From Heligmosomoides polygyrus polygyrus (Eukaryota > Nematoda > Chromadorea > Rhabditida > Heligmosomidae), in contig OX377203.1 in NCBI GenBank assembly GCA_947396885.1, forward strand, positions 28,089,253 to 28,153,252: a stretch of DNA of 64,000 nt. The letters are read 5' to 3'. Below the pieces are notes generated by a model. It had not been told where the DNA came from. It worked only from the letters and a program-made list of their open reading frames with translations, and did not search any database. A program made the translations under genes and the position numbers. The stretch's first letter is position 1. Each line of letters starts with the position of its first letter. Shown here piece after piece: positions 11,626-21,804 of this stretch.

Positions 11626-11661
11626 GGCTCTGAAGAAGGCGATCCCGCCGAAACGTAAGCC
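11626..11661 (+). ncRNA. Hammerhead-ribozyme-like motif
   Basis: GGCT (11626-11629) can pair with AGCC (11658-11661) as stem I. CTGAAGA (11630-11636) fits the CUGANGA core box. GGCG-ATCC-CGCC forms stem II, then GAAA and CGTA complete the second core and the cleavage-site side. Stem III is reduced to the self-complementary ACGT, the form in which two molecules are thought to act as a dimer. One unpaired A (11637) between the first box and stem II departs from the textbook fold, so activity is uncertain. The copy at 43166 differs only in the stem II loop within this span. Confidence 0.55.
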
Positions 11662-11704
11662 TAATAAACGAACGATGTTTTTATTTTTGCTCAAGCCTAG
11701 AGGG

Positions 11705-11850
11705 GATGTTATAGAAGCTAGAGGTGTTAGAAGGATGTTTAGTTGCGGTCAAAACTTGCGCCAGGCGGGACTCGAACTCTCACCTTCTGCTTCTCCTCTC
11801 GCACCATCAGCACTCACCCAATATCACGATGGTTGCTTCTAGGAAGATAT
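11705..11850 (+). repeat. R-3 repeat, copy 2
   Basis: Carries GTTAGAAGGATGTTTAGTTG, GGTCAAAACTTGCGCC and ATCACGATGGTTGCTTCTAGG. On the minus strand GAGTTCGAGTCCCGCCTGGC is an excellent B-box-like T-arm, which suggests a tRNA origin. It abuts an inverted copy that starts at the same CACGATAT block. Confidence 0.55.
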
Positions 11851-11996
11851 CGTGGATGTTCTATTCGGTCAAACAGCGCTGGTGTTTTCAAGCATAGCAT
11901 CGGGTAGCAGAAGGTGTGGGTTCGAGTACCGCATGACGCAAGAGTTTTGACCACAACTAAACAACCTTCTAACACCTACTACACGAACATTTCTTT
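11851..11996 (-). repeat. R-3 repeat, copy 3 (inverted)
   Basis: Reverse complement of copy 2: GGTTCGAGTACCGC, then GTTTTGACCACAACTAAACA and ACCTTCTAACACC. Copies 2 and 3 together form a palindrome whose centre is near the TTCTAGGAAGATATCGTGG junction. Confidence 0.55.
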
Positions 11997-12134
11997 TTGG
12001 TTGACAAACATGAAAGCTCTCGTTCTTCTGCATTTAATGCTAATCTGAAACCAAACATATCTCTAGCTAAATGAATATTTTTTAAAGAAAAAAGCATGAA
12101 GTAAACATTTGTTCATCTTCTTACGTAGTATCTA

Positions 12135-13416
12135 CAGGGTGGCCCATAAGTCCTGCAACAAAATTAGGAGACCTTATTGGTTGTCTTTTTCCAATTGCAA
12201 AAAAACCGCATACCAACAGTTATGTAGGATATACTTAGTGCTATACTTCTGGAAATTATCATGGTTGTAGCTGCTCTTATTACAAAGTAATGCGCTCTCA
12301 CGTAAAACTACCGAAAATTCTTCTCTGGCCCGTGGTGGGGCGCTTCCGTTCCGATGTGACTACATTTCGGAAGGTTGGTTGTTGAACATGCAGTATGATG
12401 GTATTGTGTAGGGCAGTGCAGAGGCTTCTCAAGAGTAAACATTGGATGAACGGATCTGAACTACAACAGAAGAACGCTATTAATTTTCTGATCATACACG
12501 ATGCAGCAACCAGCTGGAACAAATGCAACATTCAGCCGTGTGCGTGATCTATTATTAAGCATTATGCAGTTTCTAGGAAACTACAAGGAAAGCTCTACAA
12601 GCCCACAAATGAGGCGAAGACTCAGCTATGAGAAGAAGAGAGTAGAAGGAAAAATTTGTAAGCGCAGTTGGAGGGCGTCGTTCGAAATGGGTATTCAGCC
12701 TCTGCCTCATTTGATGAGAAATTTCTCAAAGTTGAGCGATCTCAGAACGGTCAAAATAATAGTGCGTTTAATGCTACCTTTGCGGGAACCTGATGATGTA
12801 AAAACAACGGCCACGCATGGCAGTTTTTTGTCATACACGATTTTCCAAAATGTCTCCCCACACTCCACAGGTTTTTGTGTAAAAATAGTGAAAATCAATA
12901 AAAATGTTCGCCTGATAGGAACAAAAACCTAACACCATATATTAGAGACTTAATCGCGCTGTTTAAAGGCAAAATGCGCATTCTGGTAAAGCGATTCCTG
13001 TAACTGCAAAAGAAAAGAACGTGGTAGCGGTTCTCAGTACATCTGCAAAATAGTACATCTGCACCTGCGAAAGACTAGCTGTGAAATTCCTAAATCTTTA
13101 GATTTTCAATCTTTGTTTATTAACCATCTTATAGAAAATGTCATGCTCTATAAAGCCTGGGAAAACTATTGTTCAATATCTTCTTTGGAACGAATAAGAA
13201 GTAAAACTCCGTAAGAGGGGCTGCGACGTGAGCTGCAAAGCAACCCACACGATCTGAAGGTTCTTATCAATTCAGGAGTGGTCACTTATGAATAATACCG
13301 CTCCACCATAATCTACAAACCATGGGCAAACAAGATTTAAAAGTGGTTCAAATTTGGTGCATTCTTAGCCTTTTTATACGCCTATGTTTTTGTTGCAGGA
13401 CCTATGGGCCACCCTG
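12135..13416. mobile_element. Tc1/mariner-type element, decayed or non-coding
   Basis: The left end CAGGGTGGCCCATAAGTC and the right end GACCTATGGGCCACCCTG are inverted repeats of about 29 bases with one mismatch, flanked by TA on both sides (12133-12134 and 13417-13418). The 1282-bp length suits a full-length Tc1/mariner unit. The internal frames (plus 12501-12932, minus 12298-12531) show no transposase motif that I can recognise, so it is a decayed copy or an internally rewritten MITE. Confidence 0.75.
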
Positions 13417-13418
13417 TA

Positions 13419-14700
13419 CAGGGCGGCCGTATCGACGTCGCGAAAAACGTCATATTTTCAAGAATAGACGAGATTTTTTAAAATCTATTATTCTTCAACA
13501 TAACCAATAGTGGGTAGATTGGATTTCACAAGAATGCGTCGAAATGACCTTCCTTCGCTTTTACGCAGCCTTCAAGTCTTGGTTTCACTGATTCCACGGT
13601 GCGCCGCAGGTGGCTGGCATCGATTTCTGTCCAGACTTGATTATGTTTGCGGCGAAGTTGGTCCAAATTGGGGATGGTTCTCTTCCGCAGCTTCTGTTCT
13701 AGGCATCTCCATGTGGCAAAGTCCACGGGATAGATATTCGGGCTGTTAGATGGCCTTTGATCCTTCGATAGGTATCCAGGGAAGTTGGCGTCCAGATACG
13801 CAATTGTTGTCCTCGCTCCATGGGCAGGAGCCCAGTCCTGTTGAAAGAATATGTCGGGATTTTTTTCAGAGAAGGGAAGGTCTGCTTTTTTGAGAACCTC
13901 CTCTTGATAAATTTCAGCGTTGATTTTCACGTTTCTTTCAACGAAAACCAGCGGCATCTTCTGGTTTGCTCTGATACCAACCCACACCATCAGTCCATAG
14001 GGGAACAACGATTTTGTGACGATTTCCCTTTTCCGAGTGTATCTCTGATCGGGACTGAGGAGCTGGCGATCACTCTGAGCATTGTGTGCGACTTCGTTCA
14101 TGAAAATTTTCTCATCTATCCACAGCACATCTTCAACGTGGCGCACTGAGAGAAGCCGTAACAGCTCCTTTCATTTTTCCTCTCTGTTTTCCTTGGCTGC
14201 CCCTGTCAACTGCTGTCCGTTGAGCAGACGGTAGCTGTGAAGTCTCGGTTCATTCTTAACAACTGACTGGACAGTAGAGCGAGCGATTCCGAGGCTCTCT
14301 GCGGCCTTGTTAAGAGATATGCCGTCGTTTCTGTCGATTCTCTTCTTAATGATCGCACGGTTCTTCCTTTTATTCACAGAACGAGGACGACCTGACTTTA
14401 CCTTTATGCTGACGTTTCCTTTTTTCCTCCACTGCTTGATGATTTTTTAAACTGTTCTCAGTGGAATACCGAGCTTGTTCACAATGGCGGTGGTGGCGGT
14501 GACTCTGCGCTTCTAGCGAGACGGGCTATTAATTCTCAGTAAGGGCTCGGTCTCGTAGACGCTACGAACAAAAATTTTCATACATCACAAGAGATTGGAT
14601 TCAGTATTGTAAACGATGAGCGCAAAGGCATAGGATTTCAGAAAAACATAAGAGGAATAGGTGCAAGCAAATATCGCGACAATACTTATCGGCCACCCTG
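13419..14700 (-). mobile_element. Tc1/mariner-type element with transposase pseudogene
   Basis: The left terminus is CAGGGCGGCCGTATCGACG, and the right end, read inward, is CAGGGTGGCCGATAAGTATT. The two repeats are less alike than those of its neighbour. The left flank is the TA at 13417-13418, shared with the preceding element; the right flank reads AA rather than TA, so one duplication is mutated. Length is again 1282 bp. The transposase lies on the minus strand. Confidence 0.75.
13526..14520 (-). pseudogene. Tc1-family transposase, DD37D, broken by stops
   Basis: From the N-terminal side the minus strand reads a helix-turn-helix region (ISLNKAAESLGIARSTVQSV, near 14300), then a catalytic domain at 13526-14146. 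The acidic triad is visible as WIDEK, FQQDWAPAH and NIYPVDFATW. I count 37 residues between the second and third acids, and the third is Asp, so the pattern is DD37D rather than DD34E. A TGA at 14171-14173 interrupts the frame; the code on both sides of it is in the same frame. A further stop seems to lie upstream near 14446. As written, the protein cannot be made in one piece. It would have cut and pasted the element at TA sites. Confidence 0.85.
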
Positions 14701-16612
14701 AACATAGGTTGACTGGAAGGTGTCCAGGTTAAGACGAGATGTTATTTATTTTTCCGTCATCACCAGCCGACGCCATCAGCAAGGATTTTCTTCAGTTTAG
14801 CTCACATTTTGCAGCTCCTCTCCTCAAGCCTAGAGCAGGGAACGGTGGCCATACTGACGACACCTCAGGGAACCGTGAGCATATCGTTGAGCCCACGCAC
14901 CACGCTCGTCTGCAAGCCAGAACTTTCCTCTTCAGAAGAAATGACATAGTTGGCCGGAGACGTCTGCTTCGTCGCAGGCATGTTGTTGTCCTCCTGTTGT
15001 TTCGAATGTATGCCCTGTTTTAGCCTCCGTGATATCTCGCTCCAATGAAGTGTTGCTTCCTAAAGTAGGCGATGATTTCCGCTGTTTCCAATTTAAACAG
15101 AGTTCTATGTTCCGAAAGTGAATGGAAGAGTTGCGCGCCTGAAACGACGCTCGCCTCCTTTCAAACAGCATTTTCCCACTGCTTTTTGTATGTGTAAGAA
15201 ATACCTTCTGACAAGTTTTTAAGGCTGTCGTTTGGAACCCCTTCATATTGTAATCAAATTTGGACTTCAATTAACCGAAATCAATGTGTACGGCGTCAAA
15301 TACTATTAAAAGCTTTGTTTGTCCAATCACGAATCTATTTCGTGCAAGTTCTTTAATTGTTTACATATCTCATAAGGGTTATTCACTCTCACTACTAACA
15401 CACATTTATAGGCGAATAAAAATTCCGTTCAAAGGATAAATACAAGAGAAAGACGACTAGCGCCAAGCAGCGAAGTTATTGTACTAATTTCTAAGAGTCA
15501 ATGCTAGAACTATCAAGGTCTGAGTTTGCATATTTCGGGCACAATTTATACAACTACGGCAATAGAGTTGAAGAAAATTCGAAGCTCAGTACAAATAACT
15601 GCTGACACGGTTTAATCGCGACAAGAAGTTAGTAGAAAACCCGTCTGGGAGTCCAAGTCACTATGTAATTGGTTGGTCGAAAAATATGTAGTGTCGGATT
15701 CAGCCACTTCTATTTCAACTGGCTAAGCACCAAATATCTCTGGAGTAATAAGATGCAAGTGGTATACTTTGTAAAGAGACAAAGCTGCAAAATGCTTAAC
15801 TACCAGGAAACGTTTTGAAAATGTTGAGCTTTTGAAACGTTCTTTGATGACGTAGAAGTGCAAATTCACGATGGTTTCGTATACGAGTTCGAAATTAGTG
15901 CTATACCTGAGGCAACATTTCAAGAAACATTCAGAGCATTCCTGCAGGACATCTCTAACAAATATGCTATTTCGCTTTGACGGTAAGCATTCCATAGAGA
16001 ATGCCTTCAACCAAAGACAAGTGGTGAATTGGCCATCACACACATGGACGAGCTTCTTGAAGAGGGACTAATGGACATCGAGCCAAGTTGCTCCGCCAAC
16101 TAAGTTGAGCTATAATAGAAAGGGAAATATAGTTCTTTCAAAGACATATATACTCAATGCATTTATTTCATAATAAAGAGGAAAGCATAGTAATTGTAAT
16201 GTTCATTAACTAGAATAGGTGAGCACTCAGAAGGAGGAAAAATTTCTCCTTTGATTTACTCAGCAGCAGTGCGCCCTTTCTCAGCTGCATTTTCGGTACC
16301 AAATGGGACTTAGACGGCACTATTAACACTTCCATGGAACGGGCAACTCTAGCGCCTCCGAAATGCTTCCCGAAGACGAGTTTGCACAGAAGACAAGAAA
16401 ACCTCCAGCGGTACGACGACACTCGACTGCACGTTGGGAAATCGACTCTCGAGGAGCTTACTAAAACAAGCGTGAAAATCTTGGGCTTCTGTCACACGGC
16501 GCAAGGCAGGTTAAAACTAAATAACATCTCATCAGAACCGGATCTTGCCTCCAGTTTCCTCAGAAAGAGTATTCTGTAGGATGGAATGGTGTCTATAGGA
16601 ATGATCTCCACA
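14701..16612. other. Unassigned sequence
   Basis: Nothing recognised. The plus-strand frame 14739-15023, minus-strand 14932-15270 and minus-strand 15723-16043 lack family motifs. The stretch is A+T-rich and shows no obvious repeat ends. Confidence 0.4.
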
Positions 16613-16722
16613 ATTATTAGAAGGATGTCTAGTTGTGATCAAAACTTTCGCGCCAAGCGCCAGGGTTCGAGTCCCCCCTGGCGCGAAGCTTTGGATCGCA
16701 ATTAGACATCCCTCTAACAACG
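16613..16722. repeat. Palindromic copy of R-3 repeat
   Basis: The left arm has TTAGAAGGATGTCTAGTTG and ATCAAAACTTTCGCGCC. The right arm returns as GGCGCGAAGCTTTGGATCGC and AATTAGACATCCCTCTAAC. The centre is a GCGCCAGGGTTCGAGTCCCC stem-loop with a B-box-like GGTTCGAGTCC. It looks like two R-3 ends fused tail to tail. Confidence 0.6.
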
Positions 16723-16951
16723 TCTGTCTCCTGTGTCACTCATCACCCAAAATGGCCTCGACTGCCCACGAAAACATTGTTGAGCTCAAGGACTGCTCGA
16801 AATATGAAGAAAAGCAGGCATACACAGGCGACATGCACGGAATTCTTGAATAAACCAAGGACGTGCCGTATCCTGAAGTCCGATTCGAACATTTTGCCGT
16901 TTTCCGCCGCCGTTTTCAGATACGGCGCGATGGCCAGCGACAACTTGTCGC

Positions 16952-16998
16952 TGTGCTGTGCACATATACAGTATTCGTATGTATATGTGCACAGCACA
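16952..16998. repeat. Perfect 18-bp inverted repeat
   Basis: TGTGCTGTGCACATATAC (16952-16969) and its exact reverse complement (16981-16998) enclose an 11-base loop. It could form a strong hairpin. It lies about 75 bp outside the left edge of the giant palindrome, and no function is implied by anything else here. Confidence 0.8.
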
Positions 16999-17071
16999 CC
17001 AGTAACAACCAGGCTCTTTTATAAGCCGTTTTCGCGTCGAATTGGACACTTTTCAAATCATATTCTTCCAG

Positions 17072-19430
17072 GCGCTGTTAGAACATTGAAGCAGAGTTTC
17101 TTTTTATATAGAGTTTGATACCTGTTAACGACACAGCAGAAACAACTTCAAAGAACACTCATATCCTCACTTCGATGGTTCATCTAACAAGTGGCATTTA
17201 CACTATTGATCAAATAAAAGTCGCGGAACTTTTTGAGTGCATGGCGCGATCCGGTCTTTTAATGCGCTTTATGCCTGTTTCTTTACAGCGCTTTCGAAAT
17301 CCAAGCGAACTCTTCCAAATCGAATTGAGCTTTTTCTACGTTAAACTACAGTACCGGACATGTCTTTTGGTCATTGGCCGAAAAAGCCGCGCCGGCCAAC
17401 ATAGGCCTTTTTGAATAACTTCTTTAGAAATCGAGTACTTGCGAAAATAAACACATATTTAAACTCAGCAGCTCAAGCACTATCTTTTACTATATAAATC
17501 TCAGTAGAGTTGAACAATGCATATAGGCCCGACAGAATCAATCGAATGGGCGCGACAACTTGTAGAGCGAGTGTTTGGGGAGTTTTATTGGAAAGTTCCA
17601 GTCGTCCTAATCAGAAATTGCTCTAAAACTATCCGGCGAGCCTTTAGAGTGCGCCGTGCACAATGCATACAGAATCAGACCTACCAATCGAGTAGGCGCG
17701 ACAACTTGTAGAGCGAGTGTTTGGGGAGTTTTATTGGAAAGTTCCAGTCGTCCTAATCAGAAATTGCTCTAAAACTATCCGGCGAGCCTTTAGAGTGCGC
17801 CGTGCACAATGCATACAGAATCAGACCTACCAATCGAGTGTGCGCGACAACTTGTAGAGTGAGCGTTTGGGGAGTTTTATCACAAATTTGCAGCCACCTT
17901 ACTCAGGAATTGCTCTAAGGCTGTCCAGCGAGCCTTTAGAGTGCGCCGTGAACAATGCATACGTCATCGAACCTATCAATCGAGTGGGAGCCACCGCTTG
18001 CAAATTGCACACGCGGCCGTGTTCGGAGCGCAATAACTCTGTCAGGTCCGAATCGTTTCGGCTGCAACTCGTGGGTCTTGTAGGCAGTGAGACGTTGTAG
18101 TAGCAAGCTAACGTAGAACGGTGTAGCTTATGATTAGGTAAAGTTACAGGGGCGCGAATATGCAGGTTAGCCTTGTGTTACACGATTTTTTCGGAATTCA
18201 GACGACCTCTGCAGGAAGACACGGAGACCTAACGGCCTACAAACGCGTAGGCGAGCAGTACAATTAATGTACTTTATGATGACTTGCTCAGAACTCCCTA
18301 GTTTCCTGAAGTGCCTTAGCCCCATCTGCCAATTTAGAGTGGCGGAAGATAGCGGTTAGCGTTTCTTGAGTTCTTGCACGCCCAGATTTTAGTTTTCGAC
18401 ACTCGCAATGGTACTGCTCTGTTCAGCGTGAAAAGCGCTATCGAATGGTATCAATTTCGGCCGATTTTGGAAGCATCGATTTTTCGACAATTTCGCATCG
18501 AGGACGAGACCGCTCCAGGCCGACGCAGAGGGACGATGACGTCATCGAAAATCGATGTTTTCGAAATTGGCCAAGCTTGATACCATTTGATAGAACTTTT
18601 CCTGCTGATTTCAACGGTGTTACTAGCAGTATCGATAACTGTGATCTGGGCGAATAAAAGCGCGGAGAACATCGACTCTCGTCTTGCCAAATAGGACGCA
18701 AGGGCGTATTCGGAGCGCAGTAACTCTGTCGAGATCCAATCGATCTGGCTGCAACGCGTCGATTTTGTAGCCAGTGAAACGTTCTAGTAGTATGCTAAAC
18801 AACACCGATATAGCTTGTGAATGGACGAAGTAACAGCGGCGCGAATATGCAGGTGAGGCTTGCGTGACGTATTTTTTTCCGATTTCGGTGGACCACTGCG
18901 AGAAGACGCGGCGAGCTAACGGCCTCAAAACGCGCATGCGAACAGAGCGCTCAAGGTAATTTACGGTGACGGGCTCAGAACTTCTCAGCTGCCTAAACTG
19001 CCTTAGCCCCATCTGCCGTTTTAGGGCGGCGGTTGAAGTTTCCTGCCCTCTTACTTGCCCATATTTGGGTTTCCGACACTCACGGTAACACCGTTTTGTT
19101 CATAACGACAAGCTCTATTGAATGGTGTCACTTTCGACCAATTTCAAAAAAAAAATTGATTTTTTAGACAATATCGAGGACGTGGGCGCCCTAGGCAGAG
19201 CTGCGCGGGCGATGACGTCATCGAAAACCGGTATTTTCGAAATTGGCCAAATTCCATCGTGCAAACTTCGTCCAAAATAGTCTAGGGGTTATTTGGGGCG
19301 CTGATTAGGAATCCGACGTCCGTTTTTGAAAATTCCGTCGACTTCAGCAGGTTACTTCCCGTTTGAGGGTGGTCGGGCCAGGATCACCGATTTTGCTCAA
19401 AATTCGTGTAGGGTCGGGGACCTATTCGGG
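17072..19430. repeat. Giant palindrome, left arm
   Basis: The sequence from GCGCTGTTAGAAC (17072) onward returns in reverse complement to the right of about 19430 and again to the right of the assembly gap. Examples are GATACCTGTTAACGACACAG against the complement near 23900, and CGACTTCAGCAGGTTACTTC (about 19350) against GAAGTAACCTGCTGAAGTCG (about 19540). Inside the arm there are 146-bp tandem units (17515-17870), then two diverged units of about 690 bp (CCTTAGCCCCATCTGCC at 18313 and again at 19001). There are no credible genes; the open frames are repeat shadows. Confidence 0.8.
17515..17870 (+). repeat. 146-bp tandem repeats, left arm
   Basis: Two full units and part of a third, each containing GCGAGTGTTTGGGGAGTTTT, AGAAATTGCTCTAAAAC and GTGCGCCGTGCACAATGCAT. 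The spacing between equivalent points is about 146 bases, close to a nucleosome core length. Copies of the same array, inverted, lie near 21000-21360 and 22900-23390. Confidence 0.8.
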
Positions 19431-21500
19431 GTGCCGAACACGATGCCGAAGTACATTTGGACGATTACGGCACTAGACCGCTTATACCGATAACTGAGGG
19501 TGATCGGTGATCCTGACCCGACAACCCTCAAACGGGAAGTAACCTGCTGAAGTCGACGGATTTTTCAGAAACGGACGTCGGATTCCTAATCAGCGCCCCA
19601 AATAACGCCTAGACGATTTTGGACGAAGTTTGCACGACGAAATTTGGCCAATTTCGAAAATACCGGTTTTCGATGACGTCATCGCCCGCGCAGCTCTGCC
19701 TAGGGCGCCCACGTCCTCGATATTGTCAAAAAATCGATTTTTTTGAAATTGTCGAGAGTGAAATCATTCGATAGAGCTTTTCGCTATAAACAAAACAGTG
19801 TTACCGTGAGTGTCGGAAACCCAAATATGGGCAAGTAAGAGGGCAGGAAACTTCAACCGCCGCCCTAAAACGGCAGATGGGGCTAAGGCAGTTTAGGCAG
19901 CTGAGAAGTTCTGAGCCCGTCACCGTAAAGTACCTTGAGCGCTCTGTTGACATACGCTTTTTGAGGCCGTTAGCTCACCGCGTCTTCTCACAGTGGTCCA
20001 CCGAAATCGGAAAAAATGCGTCACGCAAACCTCACCTGCATATTCGCGCCGCTGTTACTTCGGCTTTACTTCACAAGCTATATCGATGTTCTTTAGCATG
20101 CTATTAGAACGTTTTACTGGCTACAAAATCAACGCGTTGCAGCCAGATCGATTGGATCTCGACAGAGTTACTGCGCTCTTTTACGCCCTTGAGTCCTATT
20201 TGGCAAGACGCGAGTCGATGTTCTCCGCGCTTTTATTCGCCCAGATCACAGTTCTCGATACTGCTAGTAAAACCGTTGAAATCAGCAGGAAAAGTTCTAT
20301 CAAATGGTACCAAGCTTGGCCAATTTCGAAAACATCTATTTTCGATGACGTCATCGTCCGTCTGCGACGGCCTGGAGCGGTCTCGTCCTCGATGCGAAAT
20401 TGTCGAAAAATCGATGTTTCCAAAATCGGCCGAAATTGACACCATTCGATAGCGCTTTTCACGCTGAACAGAGCAGTACCATTGCGAGTGTCGAAAACTC
20501 AAATCTGGCGTGCAAGAACTCAAGAAACACTAACCGCTATCTTCCGCCACTCTAAATTGGCAGATGGGGCTAAGGCACTTCAGGAAACTAGGGAGTTCTG
20601 AGCAAGTCATCATAAAGTACATTAATTGTACTGCTCGCCTACGCGTTTGTAGGCCGTTAGGTCTACGCGTCTTCCTGCAGAGGTCGTCTGAATTCCGAAA
20701 AAATCGTGTAACACAAGGCTAACCTGCATATTCGCGCCCCTGTAACTTTACCTAATCATAAGCTACACCGTTCTACGTTAGCTTACTACTACAACGTTTC
20801 ACTGCCTACAAGACCCACGAGTTGCAGCCGAAACGATTCGGACCTGACAGAGTTATTGCTCCGAACACGGCCGCGTGTGCAATTTGCAAGCGGTGGCTCC
20901 CACTCGATTGATAGGTTCGATGACGTATGCATTGTTCACGGCGCACTCTAAAGGCTCGCTGGACAGTCTTAGAGCAATTCCTGAGTAAGGCGGCTGGAAA
21001 TTTCCAATAAAACTCCCCAAACACTCGCTCTACAAGCTTTCGCGCCCATTCGATCGGTAGGTCCGATTCTATATGCATTGTGCACGGCGCACTCCAAAGG
21101 CATGCCGGATAGTTTTAGAGCAATTTCTGATTAGGACGACTGGAAATTTCCGATAAAACTCCCCAAACGCTCGCTCTACAAGGTTTCGCGCCCATTCGAT
21201 TGGTAGGTCCGATACTATATGCATTGTTCACGGCGCACTCCAAATGCAATCTGGACAGTCTTAGAGCAATTTCTGACTAGAACTACTGGAAGTTTCCGAT
21301 AAAACTCCCCGAACGCTCGCTCTACAAGCTGTCGCGCCCACTCGATTGATTCTGTCGGGCCTATATGCATTGTTCAGCTCTACTGAGATTTATATAGTAA
21401 AAGATAGAGCTTGAGCTGCTGAGTCCAAATATATGTTTATTTTCACAAGTATTTGATTTCTAAAGAAGTTATTGAAAAAGACCGCTTTGGAACGCTCTAA
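19431..21500. repeat. Giant palindrome, right arm, first copy
   Basis: Reverse complement of the left arm. It contains, in mirrored order, the about 690-bp units, the CGATGACGTCATCG palindromes, and three 146-bp units ending in GATTCTGTCGGGCCTATATG. The arm ends around AGTTATTGAAAAAGACC, where the left arm has its AATAACTTCTTTAG block. Divergence from the left arm is low but clearly above zero by eye. Confidence 0.75.
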
Positions 21501-21604
21501 AGCGGCTCATGTTGGCCGGCGCGGCTTTTTCGGACATGACCAAAAGACATGTCCGGTACTGTAGCTGGAATGATTTTGAAACTTCAGTCGGTCAACTGCA
21601 GGTG

Positions 21605-21804
21605 NNNNNNNNNNNNNNNNNNNNNNNNNNNNNNNNNNNNNNNNNNNNNNNNNNNNNNNNNNNNNNNNNNNNNNNNNNNNNNNNNNNNNNNNNNNNNNNN
21701 NNNNNNNNNNNNNNNNNNNNNNNNNNNNNNNNNNNNNNNNNNNNNNNNNNNNNNNNNNNNNNNNNNNNNNNNNNNNNNNNNNNNNNNNNNNNNNNNNNNN
21801 NNNN
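21605..21804. other. Assembly gap (200 N)
   Basis: Exactly 200 N bases. The gap interrupts a run of GCCGGCGCGGCTTTTTCGGA-type sequence and resumes in the middle of the right-arm repeat. A round number of Ns normally marks a scaffold gap of unknown size, so the second palindrome may be missing its left arm here. Confidence 0.95.

Larger units (their letters stand above)
11254..11676. repeat. Inverted pair of Penelope-type terminal repeats
   Basis: Two arms (about 11254-11428 and 11499-11676) are reverse complements: CCTCACCTAACCAAGGGTC on one side, CCCTTGGTTGGGTGAGG on the other, separated by a loop of about 70 bases containing TATATATACATATATG. Each arm carries the hammerhead-like block also found at the 3' end of the Penelope-like element at 43166. 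Penelope-like elements are known for direct or inverted terminal repeats with hammerhead motifs, so this looks like an orphan pair of termini with no coding region between them. Confidence 0.65.
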
